From positions 3,167,001-3,231,000 of the forward strand of contig NZ_CP060436.1 of the NCBI RefSeq assembly GCF_003590145.2: a stretch of DNA of 64,000 nt, in the 5' to 3' direction. Origin of the DNA: Pseudooceanicola algae (lineage in GTDB: Bacteria > Pseudomonadota > Alphaproteobacteria > Rhodobacterales > Rhodobacteraceae). A program made the position numbers and the translations under genes. Under the pieces are notes generated by a model, which saw nothing but the letters and a program-made list of their open reading frames with translations, had not been told where the DNA came from and ran no database searches. This document shows, piece by piece, positions 55,543 through 64,000 of this stretch; within the stretch, counting starts at the first letter, position 1, and each line of letters opens with the position of its first letter.

Positions 55543-56679
55543 CTACATCCGGGCCAGTGCGCCGTCTTCGAGGCGCGGCGCGTCCTCGGGGTCGTACAGC
55601 GGGAAATCCAGCGTGATCCGGGTGCCCGAAGGCCCGGTTTCCAGCGCGAAGGTGCCGCCCAACTGGCGGGCGGAGGCTTCGATCACCTGCATGCCCAGCC
55701 CGTGATGCTTGGTTACACCGCCGGGCAGGCCGACACCGTCATCCGACAGCACCAGATCGCAGCGCCCGTCGTCGCGCGGGGTCGCGACGCAGCCGATCAC
55801 CCCTTCGCGCCCGTCCGGGAAGGCGTGCTTGAAGGCATTGGCAGCGAATTCGTTCAGGATCACGCCGAGCGAGGCCGCAACACCGGCGTCCACCGGCGCA
55901 TAGGGCCAACTGGCATCGATGCGCACATTGGGCGGGGCAGAGCCGCCGACCAGCCGACAGACCGAGGTGCCAAAGGTGTTCAGATCGATGGTTTCGCTGT
56001 TTTCGGCGCGATATAGCTGCTCATGCAGTTCGGCCACGGTTTCGATCCGGCGGCGCACATGGGCCAGGGCCGCGCGTGTCTCTTCGTTGTCGACGTCGCG
56101 TTCCTGCATCCGGGTCAGGGCGGACACGGATTGCAGCGAATTCTTCACCCGGTGATCTACCTCGCGGCGCATCAGGTCGGCTTGTTTCAGGGACCGGACA
56201 AGCTCCATCTGTGCGATGACCTGCCGGCCGAGGACGCGCAGGGTATCGCGTTGCAGCGGGGTCAGCTCGTTCGGTTGGGTATCCAGCACGCAAAGCGATC
56301 CGATGGGCTGGCCTTCGGAACTGCGCAGCACCGCACCGGCGTAGTAGCGCAGGTTCATGTCGCCGGTGACAGCGGGATTATCCGCCGTCCGCGGGTCCTT
56401 GGTGGTGTCGCGGATTTCCAGAAAGCCGTCCTTTTCCAGGATGGCATGGGCGCAGATCGATTCCTCGAGCGTGGTTTCCTCGGCATCGATGCCGATCTTC
56501 GCCTTGAACCACTGGCGTTCCTCGTCGACCAGGCTGATCAGTGAAATCGGCATGCCGCAAAGCGCCGAGGCCAGTTGCACCACCTCGTCGAAAGGCTGGT
56601 CGGGATCCGTATCGAGGATCTCGAAGGACTTCAGGGCGGCAAGACGCGCGGTCTCGTCAGGGTTCAGGGGCGCTTTCAT
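55543..56679 (-). CDS. Cytoplasmic GAF-domain sensor histidine kinase (HisKA_2)
   Basis: 378 residues. GAF domain at about 25-165 (MPISLISLVDEERQWFKAKIGID ... IGSLCVLDTQP), then a HisKA_2 dimerisation domain with the phospho-acceptor H176 in EVDHRVKNSLQSVSAL, then an HATPase_c domain with NEFAANAFKHAF and DDGVGLPGG. No membrane segments. Such kinases often feed the PhyR/EcfG general stress pathway; no response regulator is adjacent. About 237 bp without a gene separate it from the PAS-LuxR gene upstream. Confidence 0.9.
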   Translation of the reverse strand: MKAPLNPDETARLAALKSFEILDTDPDQPFDEVVQLASALCGMPISLISLVDEERQWFKAKIGIDAEETTLEESICAHAILEKDGFLEIRDTTKDPRTADNPAVTGDMNLRYYAGAVLRSSEGQPIGSLCVLDTQPNELTPLQRDTLRVLGRQVIAQMELVRSLKQADLMRREVDHRVKNSLQSVSALTRMQERDVDNEETRAALAHVRRRIETVAELHEQLYRAENSETIDLNTFGTSVCRLVGGSAPPNVRIDASWPYAPVDAGVAASLGVILNEFAANAFKHAFPDGREGVIGCVATPRDDGRCDLVLSDDGVGLPGGVTKHHGLGMQVIEASARQLGGTFALETGPSGTRITLDFPLYDPEDAPRLEDGALARM

Positions 56680-56916
56680 CGGATCTCACATGGCTTTCAG
56701 CCGTCAGGGCTGAACGAGCCTATATGCAGCGCCATTGGGTCCGGCAATCATGCCGCCTTATTGCCCTAGCGGCAACTTTCAACATTCGACGTTTATAGCT
56801 GTAAAGCGCGCGATGGATGATTTTTGTTAACCATGTCTGGGTGGCAGGTAAGCCTTTGGTCCCGCTTTCGACGACCGCGCCGGTCGGAAAGTGGGGGTGA
56901 TTCGGGGCGCTCTGGC

Positions 56917-57492
56917 CTATAGGCCGGGTCCGGCCAACCGGCGGATCAGCTCGGCCGCGTTGCGCACCCCGAGCTTTTTCAGCAGCCGGGCGCGCACATC
57001 TTCGACGCTGCGCGGTGACAGGCCGAGGCCGCGGGCGATTTCCTTGCTGGTCTGACCGCGCGCCAACCCGGCGGCCACATCGCGTTCGCGCGGGGTCAGC
57101 CGGCCCGGTTCGGCCAGGGGCAGGGGCGCGAAGCTCATCACGATGCGGGCAAGCGGGGCTTCGGGGGTCAGGGTATGGGCGCGGAACCGCACCCAGAACA
57201 TGCCCGCAGGCGCGCGCCGCATCATCCGTTCGTCGCTATAGACGCCTGTTTCGCGCAGGGCCGTGATGCCGATGTCGCGGATCGTGTCGAATTCGCTCTG
57301 GCTGGCATAGAGGATGCGAAAGCTTTGACCGATCAGCGCCGTGCGGGTGCGGGCGACCAGATCGCAGAAGGTGGCATTGCAGGCCCGGATCATCCGGTCC
57401 TCGGCCAGTACCAGGCCGACCGGCGCGGCGTCCCAGGCCAGCCTTTCGGCTGCTGCCAGATCGGGCAGTGGCGTGATTTCCTTGTCCGGCAT
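56917..57492 (-). CDS. PAS-LuxR transcriptional regulator
   Basis: 191 residues. N-terminal PAS domain (about 20-125: AAPVGLVLAEDRMIRACNATFCDLVART), then a LuxR/GerE helix-turn-helix (about 131-188: LTPRERDVAAGLARGQTSKEIARGLGLSPRSVEDVRARLLKKL). No receiver and no acyl-homoserine-lactone domain, so the signal enters through PAS. Divergent from the M20 gene with a 20-bp palindrome between them; it probably controls the M20/ABC operon and itself. Confidence 0.88.
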   Translation of the reverse strand: MPDKEITPLPDLAAAERLAWDAAPVGLVLAEDRMIRACNATFCDLVARTRTALIGQSFRILYASQSEFDTIRDIGITALRETGVYSDERMMRRAPAGMFWVRFRAHTLTPEAPLARIVMSFAPLPLAEPGRLTPRERDVAAGLARGQTSKEIARGLGLSPRSVEDVRARLLKKLGVRNAAELIRRLAGPGL

Positions 57493-57519
57493 TCCCGACT
57501 TCCCCCTGAAAATGGCGCG

Positions 57520-57539
57520 ATACCGTATTCATACGGTAT
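57520..57539. promoter_or_regulatory. 20-bp lux-box-like operator
   Basis: ATACCGTATTCATACGGTAT: perfect 9-base arms around TC, the length and symmetry of lux boxes. It lies 27 bp before the PAS-LuxR start and 35 bp before the M20 start. A further ACCGTA half-site is at 57544-57549. Confidence 0.75.
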
Positions 57540-57574
57540 TGAGACCGTAGCCCCTGCGCGCGCAGCGTGAAAGC

Positions 57575-58921
57575 ATGAATGACCATGGTTCCAGCCCCGA
57601 CTCCGATCAGCCCGATCCCGATATGCACGATTTCAAGGTGCGTGACCTGTTGCGCGCGGAACTGGCGGACCGGCGCGACGATCTGATCGCCCTGACACAG
57701 GCGCTGATCCGCATCCCGACGCTCAATCCGCCGGGCGTTCATTACCGCGAGATCTGCGAATTTCTCGACAAACGGCTCAGCGCATCCGGTTTCGAGACCC
57801 AGTTGATCCGCGCGATCGGCGCCCATGGCGATACCGACCGCTATCCGCGCTGGAACATCGTCGCGCGCCGGGACGGCCCGCGAAGCGGCGATTGCGTTCA
57901 TTTCAATTCCCACACCGACGTGGTCGAGGTCGGGCGCGGCTGGACCCGCGATCCCTTTGGTGGCGAGGTCGCGGATGGCAAGATCTACGGCCGTGGCGCC
58001 TGTGACATGAAGGGCGGACTTGCCGCCTCCATCGTCGCGGCCGAGGCCTTTTTGGCTGTCGTGCCCGACTGGGCCGGCGCGATCGAGATTTCCGGCACCG
58101 TGGACGAGGAATCCGGCGGCTATGCCGGGGTCGCCTACCTGGCGGAGAAGAGCTTTTTCGACAAGGTTCAGCACGTTATCATCCCCGAACCGCTGAACCC
58201 GGACCGGATCTGCCTTGGCCACCGCGGCGTCTGGTGGGCCGAGATCGAGACCTTCGGCGAGATCGCTCATGGCTCCATGCCCTTCCTCGGTGATTGCGCC
58301 GTGCGCCACATGGGCGCGGTGCTGCACGAGATGGAAGAGAACCTGTTCCCCGCCCTGCACGCGAAGACGACCGAAATGCCGGTGGTCCCCGAAGGCGCGC
58401 GCCATTCGACGCTGAACATCAATTCGCTGCACGGCGGTCTGCCGGAACCGGGCGAGGACGAGACCGGTTTCCCTTCGGCCTGCGTGCCCGACTCTGCGCG
58501 CATGGTGATCGACCGCCGCTACCTGATCGAGGAAGACCCCGAAGAGGTGAAGGCCGAGATCCGCGCCATGCTGGAACGGGTGAAATCCCAGCGCGAGAAT
58601 TTCACCTACGAGTTGCGCGAGATGTGGGGCGTGACCCCGACCATGACCAGGAAGGAAGCGCCGGTGGTCCAATCCATCGCCCGCGCCATTCGCCAGACCT
58701 ATGGTCGCGACCCCGAATATGTCGTTTCGCCGGGGACCTATGATCAGAAACACATCGCCCGCATCGGCAAGCTGCACAATTGCATCGCTTATGGACCGGG
58801 AATCCTCGATCTGGCGCATAAGCCGGATGAATACATCGGGATCGACGACATGCTGCAATCGGCCGAAGTCATGGCTCTGTCGCTGGTCGAATTGCTGACG
58901 GCCGGCAAGGCGCCGACCTGA
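57575..58921 (+). CDS. M20-family metallopeptidase/deacylase (ArgE/DapE type)
   Basis: 448 residues. Metal ligands in HFNSHTDVVEVG, GRGACDMKGGLAASIVA and VDEESGGYAGVAYL (catalytic and ligand glutamates), with an ArgE/DapE-like dimerisation domain and a C-terminal PGTYDQKHIARIG. No signal peptide, so cytoplasmic: deacylation or hydrolysis of an imported compound. It heads an operon with a dipeptide-type ABC transporter, which probably imports its substrate. True ArgE or DapE is less likely given this context. Confidence 0.88.
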   Translation: MNDHGSSPDSDQPDPDMHDFKVRDLLRAELADRRDDLIALTQALIRIPTLNPPGVHYREICEFLDKRLSASGFETQLIRAIGAHGDTDRYPRWNIVARRDGPRSGDCVHFNSHTDVVEVGRGWTRDPFGGEVADGKIYGRGACDMKGGLAASIVAAEAFLAVVPDWAGAIEISGTVDEESGGYAGVAYLAEKSFFDKVQHVIIPEPLNPDRICLGHRGVWWAEIETFGEIAHGSMPFLGDCAVRHMGAVLHEMEENLFPALHAKTTEMPVVPEGARHSTLNINSLHGGLPEPGEDETGFPSACVPDSARMVIDRRYLIEEDPEEVKAEIRAMLERVKSQRENFTYELREMWGVTPTMTRKEAPVVQSIARAIRQTYGRDPEYVVSPGTYDQKHIARIGKLHNCIAYGPGILDLAHKPDEYIGIDDMLQSAEVMALSLVELLTAGKAPT

Positions 58922-59060
58922 GGTGAAAAAGACCGTGCCGCCGACTGGACCTTGTGCGGGATTGCACGGAAGATGCGACCGATCAGGGATGCGGCCGGGA
59001 CAAAACGAACGGGCCGGACGCACGACATGGGAAAACCATGCGGACAACAGGGAGACCAAG

Positions 59061-60560
59061 ATGAACGATAAATTCACCAAGGCGGCGCGGATTTCGGTTC
59101 TGGCTCTTGGCGCGGCTCTGGCGGCCACCGCCGGACATGCTCAGGGCAAGATGGACCTGACCTACGGGCTGCAACTGGAACCGCCGCATCTCGACCCGAC
59201 ATCGGATGCCGCCGGGGCCATCGACCAGGTGCTCTATTCCAACGTTCTGGAAGGGCTGACGCGTTTCGGGCCCGACGGCTCGGTCAATCCGGGTCTGGCG
59301 CGCAGCTGGGATGTCTCCGACGACGGTCTGACCTATACCTTCCATTTGGCCGAGGGCGTGACCTTCCACGATGGCACCGATTTCGATGCCGAGGACGTGA
59401 AGTTCACGTTGGATCGCGCGCGGGCCGAGGACAGCACCAATGCGCAGAAACCGCTGTTCGCAGGGATTTCCGAGGTCGCGGTGATCGACCCGCTGACCGT
59501 CGTGGTGACGCTGTCGGCGCCGGACGGCGCTTTCCCGTTCAAGATGGCCTGGGGTGATGCGGTGATCGTCGCGCCCGAAAGCATCGACCAGATCAAGACC
59601 CATCCCGTGGGCACCGGCGCCTTCACCTTCGCCAGCCGCATCCAGGGCGATTCCATCGAGTTGGACAGATACGCGGAGTACTGGGGCGAACCGGCCCTGC
59701 TGGACGAGGTGACGTTCAAGTTCATCTCCGACCCTTCGGCGGCCTTTGCGTCCGTCATGGCCGGCGACGTGGATGTCTTTGCGGCCTTCCCGGCGCCGGA
59801 GAACCTGCCGCAATTCGACGCGGATCCGCGGTTCAAGGTGCTGATCGGCTCGACCGAAGGCGAAACGATCCTCGCCATGAATAACGCGCGCGAACCCTTC
59901 TCCGACAAACGGGTCCGCGAAGCTGTCGCCCATGCGATCAACCGTCAGGACATCATCGACGGGGCCATGTTCGGGTATGGCACGCCGATCGGCACCCATT
60001 TTGCGCCTCATAACCCTGATTACGTCGACCTGACCGACATGTCGGATTACGATCCCGAGAAATCCAGGGCCCTGCTGGAAGAAGCGGGTGTCACCCTGCC
60101 TCTGAAGGTCAAGATGACCCTGCCGCCGCCCTCCTACGCGCGCCGGGGAGGCGAGATCGTGGCGGCCCAACTGCGCGCCGTCGGGATCGAGCCGCAGATC
60201 GAGAATGTCGAATGGGCGCAGTGGCTGGAATCCACCTTCCGCAATGCGCATGATTTCGACCTGACCATCATCAGCCACACCGAGCCGATGGATATCAACA
60301 TCTACGCCAACCCCGATTACTACTTTGGCTATGACAATGCGGACTTCCGCCAGGTGCTCGCCGATCTCGACGTCGAAAGCGATCCCGACACCCGATCCGA
60401 CCTGCTGAAACAGGCCCAGACCACCATCGCCGAAGACTACGTCAACGGCTACCTGTTCCAGCTTCCGCTGCACACGGTTGCCAACCGGGCGGTAGAGGGC
60501 CTTTGGGTCAATGCCCCGACCCAGGCGGCCGACGTGACTGGCGTATATTGGGACGAATGA
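59061..60560 (+). CDS. ABC transporter substrate-binding protein (dipeptide/oligopeptide type)
   Basis: 499 residues from MNDKFTKAARISVLALG with GGGAGA before it; signal peptide cut near GHA-QG. SBP_bac_5 family: LARSWDVSDDGLTYTFHLAEGVTFHDGTDFDAEDV, PVGTGAF, VREAVAHAINRQDII. Binds a peptide or similar ligand in the periplasm. A perfect 9-bp stem-loop and a pair of repeat elements follow, which could raise its level over the permeases. Confidence 0.93.
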   Translation: MNDKFTKAARISVLALGAALAATAGHAQGKMDLTYGLQLEPPHLDPTSDAAGAIDQVLYSNVLEGLTRFGPDGSVNPGLARSWDVSDDGLTYTFHLAEGVTFHDGTDFDAEDVKFTLDRARAEDSTNAQKPLFAGISEVAVIDPLTVVVTLSAPDGAFPFKMAWGDAVIVAPESIDQIKTHPVGTGAFTFASRIQGDSIELDRYAEYWGEPALLDEVTFKFISDPSAAFASVMAGDVDVFAAFPAPENLPQFDADPRFKVLIGSTEGETILAMNNAREPFSDKRVREAVAHAINRQDIIDGAMFGYGTPIGTHFAPHNPDYVDLTDMSDYDPEKSRALLEEAGVTLPLKVKMTLPPPSYARRGGEIVAAQLRAVGIEPQIENVEWAQWLESTFRNAHDFDLTIISHTEPMDINIYANPDYYFGYDNADFRQVLADLDVESDPDTRSDLLKQAQTTIAEDYVNGYLFQLPLHTVANRAVEGLWVNAPTQAADVTGVYWDE

Positions 60561-60569
60561 AGCATTAAC

Positions 60570-60597
60570 CCCGCCGGTCCTTCCGGGCACCGGCGGG
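60570..60597 (+). other. Stem-loop after the substrate-binding protein gene
   Basis: CCCGCCGGT pairs perfectly with ACCGGCGGG, 10-base loop, no T-run. Typical of mRNA-stabilising hairpins after binding-protein genes. Confidence 0.65.
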
Positions 60598-60638
60598 CCC
60601 TATCGATCAGCCGGGCCTCCTTCCCCACACGGCAGATG

Positions 60639-60669
60639 CCTCCGGCGGGGATATTTGAAACAGGGAAAC
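60639..60669 (+). repeat. Dispersed element, copy 11 (tail)
   Basis: CCTCCGGCGGG then GATATTTGAAACAGGGAAAC, no GGGGGC hairpin. Lies after the binding-protein gene and faces copy 12. Confidence 0.75.
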
Positions 60670-60728
60670 GAACAGACGTGCGCCTGACCGGTCTTGTCCC
60701 GCCTTTTCAATTGTGTCCGGACCGACAT

Positions 60729-60801
60729 GTTTCCCTGTCGGAAATATCCCGGGGAAGAGCGGCAGTGCGCGCAGCGGAGTGCCGCTCTGGGGCAGAGCCC
60801 C
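60729..60801 (-). repeat. Dispersed hairpin element, copy 12
   Basis: On the minus strand: GGGG/GCCCC-type hairpin, second hairpin AGCGGCA/TGCCGCT, CCCCGG, tail GATATTTCCGACAGGGAAAC. Forms an inverted pair with copy 11 inside the ABC operon and ends 37 bp before the first permease gene. Confidence 0.8.
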
Positions 60802-60838
60802 TGCTTGTGATGCATCCAGGCGGGGCAATGGCCTTCTG

Positions 60839-61786
60839 ATGCTGCACTATGTTCTGAAACGGCTTCTGTCGCTCGTGGTGAGCCTTTTCGTGGCCTCAAT
60901 CGTGATCTTCGCGGTGATCGAGGTCATGCCGGGGGATCCGGCGCAGGTGATGCTTGGGGTGAATGCCCAAGAGGATACCCTGGCTGCCTTGCGCGAAGAG
61001 CTTGGGATGACCGAGGCGCCGGTGACCCGATATCTGCAATGGGCCGGCGGGTTGCTGCAGGGGGATTTTGGCATCTCCTATTCCTACCGAATTCCGGTGG
61101 CCGAGATGATTTCGGATCGCTTGCAGGTTTCCTTGCCGCTGGCGCTCTTTGCCCTCAGCCTGACCGTGGCGATTGCCATTCCGGTCGGGGTCTGGGCGGC
61201 CTCGCGGCGCGGAAGTGCTGTTGATCTCGGCGTTATGGGGGTCACCCAACTGGGGGTGGCCCTGCCAAACTTCTGGTTCGCCATGTTGATGGTGCTGGTC
61301 TTCTCGGTGAACCTGCGCTGGTTTTCCGCCGGCGGGTTTGCGGGATGGGACGAGGGCTTTTTTGCCGCGATGAAAAGCCTGACCTTGCCCGCCATTGCGC
61401 TGGCCCTGCCGCAGGCTTCGATCCTGGCGCGGGTCATGCGCTCGGCCCTTCTGGACACGCTGGCAGAGGATTTCATCCGCACCGCCCGCGCGAAGGGGCT
61501 GACGCGGCGCCAGGCGTTGTGGCGCCATGCCTTGCGCAATGCGATGATCCCGGTGCTGACCATCATCGGCTTGCAGTTCTCCTTCCTGCTGGCCGGGGGC
61601 ATCATCATCGAGAACGTCTTCTACCTGCCCGGACTCGGGCGGCTGATCTTTCAGGCGATTTCGGCGCGGGATCTGATTGTCGTGGAAAGCGTCGTCATGC
61701 TTCTGGTCTTCGCAGTGATCCTGGTGAATTTCCTGGTCGAGGTGGCCTATGCGCTGATTGACCCGCGGCTGAGGAACGCACGATGA
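60839..61786 (+). CDS. ABC transporter permease (DppB type)
   Basis: 315 residues from MLHYVLKRLLSLVVSLFVASIVIF; the earlier open frame runs through the repeat. Six membrane helices, an N-terminal DppB/OppB segment (VIEVMPGDPAQVMLG), and the EAA-like loop EDFIRTARAKGLTRRQALWRHALRNAMIP. The inner-membrane channel half for the peptide-type transporter. No clear ribosome site. The stop overlaps the next start by four bases. Confidence 0.94.
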   Translation: MLHYVLKRLLSLVVSLFVASIVIFAVIEVMPGDPAQVMLGVNAQEDTLAALREELGMTEAPVTRYLQWAGGLLQGDFGISYSYRIPVAEMISDRLQVSLPLALFALSLTVAIAIPVGVWAASRRGSAVDLGVMGVTQLGVALPNFWFAMLMVLVFSVNLRWFSAGGFAGWDEGFFAAMKSLTLPAIALALPQASILARVMRSALLDTLAEDFIRTARAKGLTRRQALWRHALRNAMIPVLTIIGLQFSFLLAGGIIIENVFYLPGLGRLIFQAISARDLIVVESVVMLLVFAVILVNFLVEVAYALIDPRLRNAR

Positions 61787-62625
61787 CCGGGACTTTGCAG
61801 ATGGCGCTGCGGTCGCGCGGGCTGATCCTTGGCGGGCTCTTGGCCGGGGTCTTTCTGGTTGCCGCGCTGATCAGTTTTGTCTGGGTGCCCTACGATGTCG
61901 CCACCCTTGATATCGCCAACAAGATCAAGCCGCCAAGTGCCACGCATTGGCTGGGCACCGATCTGTTCGGGCGCGATATCCTGTCGATGATCATGGTCGG
62001 CGCGCGGACCTCTATCGCCGTGGCGGTGCTGGCGGTCGGCATCGGCATGGGGCTGGGGGTTCCGCTTGGCCTTTGGGCGGCGGCGCGGCGCGGCAGCTTG
62101 CTGGACGAGCTCATCATGCGGGGCAACGATCTGGTCTTTGCCTTTCCCGCCCTGCTGATCGCGGTAATGATCACTGCCATCCTGGGCCCTTCGGCGACAA
62201 ATGCGATCATCGCCATCGGAATCTTCAACATCCCGGTCTTTGCCCGCCTGTCCCGGTCCGGAGCGTTGTCGCTGTGGCAGCGCGATTTCGTGCTGGCCGC
62301 GCGGGTTGCGGGCAAGGGAGCGGGGCGGATCAGCCGTGAACATATCCTGCCCAATATTCTCAACATGCTGATCGTTCAGGGCACGATCCAGTTCTCGCTG
62401 GGGGTGCTGGCGGAAGCCGGGCTCAGCTATGTTGGTCTGGGCGCGCAGCCGCCCGTGCCCTCCTGGGGGCGGATGCTGGCGGACAGCCAGACCTTCATCA
62501 CCTTTGCCCCGCACATGGCGCTGTTCCCCGGTCTGGCCATCCTGCTGACCGTGCTGGGGCTGAACCTGATGGGCGACGGGCTGCGCGACCTGCTGGATCC
62601 GAAACTGCGGCGGGGCCGGGAATGA
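61783..62625 (+). CDS. ABC transporter permease (DppC type)
   Basis: 280 residues, ATGA overlap with the first permease. N-terminal DppC/OppC pattern (THWLGTDLFGRDILSMIMVGARTS), five to six helices, and the EAA loop RDFVLAARVAGKGAGRISREHILPN. Second channel half, heterodimer with the previous protein. The stop overlaps the ATPase start by four bases. Confidence 0.94.
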   Translation: MTGTLQMALRSRGLILGGLLAGVFLVAALISFVWVPYDVATLDIANKIKPPSATHWLGTDLFGRDILSMIMVGARTSIAVAVLAVGIGMGLGVPLGLWAAARRGSLLDELIMRGNDLVFAFPALLIAVMITAILGPSATNAIIAIGIFNIPVFARLSRSGALSLWQRDFVLAARVAGKGAGRISREHILPNILNMLIVQGTIQFSLGVLAEAGLSYVGLGAQPPVPSWGRMLADSQTFITFAPHMALFPGLAILLTVLGLNLMGDGLRDLLDPKLRRGRE

Positions 62626-64000
62626 CTTTGCTCGATATCGACAGCCTGTCCCTGCGCATCCATGGGCAGGAGATCCTGCACGAGGTCAGCCTGCAGGTCG
62701 CGGCGGGAGAGATCCTTGGCGTGATCGGTGAAAGCGGCTCGGGCAAGTCCATGACGGCCTTTGCAGCCATGCAACTGCTGCCTGAAGGCGCGGCAGCATC
62801 GGGGCGCATCACCCTTGACGGCAACCAGATGCTGGACCTGCCCGAAGCCCGGCTTTGCGCGCTGCGCGGTCGCGCGGTCGGCATGGTCTTTCAGGAACCG
62901 ATGACGGCGCTGAACCCGCTTCAGACCATCGGCGACCAGGTGGCCGAGACCATCCGCATCCACGAAAGGACCTCGCGCCGGCAGGCCCTGGCGCTGGCAC
63001 GGGCTGCGCTGGAACGGGTCGAGCTTCCTGCTGATCTGTTCCCGTTGTCGCGCTATCCGCATGAACTTTCGGGCGGGCAGCGGCAGCGGGTGGTGATCGC
63101 CATGGCCATCGCCCTGCGTCCGCGTCTGCTGATCGCGGACGAGCCGACCACGGCGCTGGACGTGACCACTCAGGCGCAGATCCTGGCGCTGCTGACGCGG
63201 CTGGTGCGCGAAGATGGCATGGGCCTTATGATGATCTCGCATGACCTTGCGGTGGTCGCGGGCATGGCCGACCGCATTGCCATCATGCAGAAGGGCCGCG
63301 TGGTCGAACAGGGGCCGGCAGTGACGCTGTTCCAGACCATGCAGCATCCTTATTCCCGCGCGCTGCTGGCCGCCTCGACCCATGCCCCCGAGATCGTGCC
63401 GCATGGCAGCGACACCCCCCTGCTGGAGGTGCGCGATGTCCACCGCAGCTATCCCATGCCCCGCCGCAGCCTGTTGGGTCCGCGGCCCGCGTTTCAGGCC
63501 GTGCGGGGGGTCTCCCTGACACTGAAGGCCGGGGAAAGCCTTGGGCTGGTGGGGGAGTCGGGCTGCGGAAAATCGACCCTGACGCGGGCGATTCTGGGGC
63601 TGGAACAGGTGCAGGCGGGCACGATCCGCCTGGGCGGAGAACCGGTCTTTACCGGAGACAAGCCCAATCCGGCGGTGCGCCGGCGCATGCAGGTCGTCTT
63701 TCAGGACCCCTACGGCAGCTTCAACCCCCGGCACCGCGTTGCCCGGCTGGTCAGCGAACCCTTCCACCTGGCCGAGACCCCGCCCAGGGGGGCCGCGCTG
63801 GAGGCTGCCATTGCCGAGGCGCTGGAGGCGGTTGGCCTGCGCGCCGCGGACAAGTCGAAATACATCCACGAATTTTCCGGCGGTCAGCGTCAGCGGATCG
63901 CCATTGCCCGTGCGCTTATCACCCGGCCGGATCTGATCCTGCTGGACGAGGCGGTCAGCGCGCTCGACGTGCAGGTGCGCGCCCAGATCCTTGATCTGCT
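62622..64000 (+). CDS. ABC transporter ATP-binding protein, two fused domains (partial)
   Basis: At least 459 residues, cut by the window end. First nucleotide-binding domain: Walker A GESGSGKS, signature LSGGQRQRV, Walker [13 protein letters not shown]. Second: [31 protein letters not shown] DppD/DppF-type fusion, like YejF or GsiA, powering the two permeases. In the second domain the usual DEPT is DEAV. Start overlaps the permease stop. Confidence 0.93.
   Translation, partial: MTLLDIDSLSLRIHGQEILHEVSLQVAAGEILGVIGESGSGKSMTAFAAMQLLPEGAAASGRITLDGNQMLDLPEARLCALRGRAVGMVFQEPMTALNPLQTIGDQVAETIRIHERTSRRQALALARAALERVELPADLFPLSRYPHELSGGQRQRVVIAMAIALRPRLLIADEPTTALDVTTQAQILALLTRLVREDGMGLMMISHDLAVVAGMADRIAIMQKGRVVEQGPAVTLFQTMQHPYSRALLAASTHAPEIVPHGSDTPLLEVRDVHRSYPMPRRSLLGPRPAFQAVRGVSLTLKAGESLGLVGESGCGKSTLTRAILGLEQVQAGTIRLGGEPVFTGDKPNPAVRRRMQVVFQDPYGSFNPRHRVARLVSEPFHLAETPPRGAALEAAIAEALEAVGLRAADKSKYIHEFSGGQRQRIAIARALITRPDLILLDEAVSALDVQVRAQILDL

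Noticed and set aside
62427-63869. 480-codon open frame on the minus strand
   Set aside because: Antisense to the ABC ATPase, which carries intact Walker motifs.
1-64000. CRISPR array, tRNA or insertion sequence
   Set aside because: No regularly spaced direct repeats with spacers, no tRNA T-loop pattern in a cloverleaf context, and no transposase-like protein were seen.

Overview
The window is 64 kb of GC-rich bacterial chromosome. The family content and gene order point to an alphaproteobacterium of the order Rhodobacterales (Rhodobacteraceae/Roseobacteraceae). Indicators are the rpoZ-rsh-DUF2062-pdxJ-acpS-lepB-rnc-era-DUF1491-recO block, mutY divergent from a DciA-type gene followed by a DsbA-like gene, glcDEF, paralogous peptide deformylases beside fmt, a MoxR/DUF58/DUF4159 operon, and a class I fructose bisphosphatase. 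I cannot name the genus from sequence alone. I see no tRNA, rRNA, insertion sequence, prophage or CRISPR array; this is a dense, mostly housekeeping region.

Layout. 1-8.4 kb: a hydroxypyruvate isomerase-like gene, a DUF1285 gene, and, divergent from it, an overlapping operon of MoxR ATPase, DUF58 vWA protein and two large membrane proteins. 8.5-14.7 kb: DUF599, the glycolate oxidase operon glcDEF, a secreted trypsin-like protease, and an Hsp20 gene with an RpoH-type promoter and a ROSE-like RNA thermometer. 14.8-21.3 kb: VOC protein, MalY-type aminotransferase, an active and a degenerate peptide deformylase, fmt, rnhA, ispH and a NYN-domain protein. 21.3-33.6 kb: folK, rpoZ, rsh, DUF2062, pdxJ, acpS, lepB, rnc, era, DUF1491 and recO, interrupted by a LysR gene with a small ORF, and by an EamA transporter. 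33.6-42.3 kb: META lipoprotein, TetR, FAH-family hydrolase, adenine deaminase, AlkB, MutY, DciA-like protein, DsbA-like protein and an MDR oxidoreductase. 42.4-54.1 kb: smpB, sulfurtransferase, aromatic aminotransferase, cold-shock protein, dapA, lytic transglycosylase, EamA transporter, the two halves of MnmC as divergent genes, thioesterase, fbp and rpe. 54.1-64 kb: an exported double ABM-domain protein, a GAF/HisKA_2 sensor kinase, and a PAS-LuxR regulator that faces an M20 peptidase/deacylase and a dipeptide-type ABC transporter running off the right edge.

The most unusual signal is not a gene. A dispersed intergenic element occurs about twelve times. Full copies have a hairpin of type GGGGGC-N3-GCCCCC, a second hairpin whose sequence differs in every copy while its pairing is kept, and a conserved tail around GATATTTGGAACAGGGAAAC. 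Most copies lie just after a stop codon in the same orientation, and three pairs face each other to form large inverted repeats, one of them inside the ABC transporter operon. Other regulatory finds are the ROSE-like thermometer before hsp20, a 20-bp lux-box-like palindrome between the PAS-LuxR gene and the M20/ABC operon, an AT-rich palindrome before glcDEF, and an isolated terminator in front of the MDR oxidoreductase.
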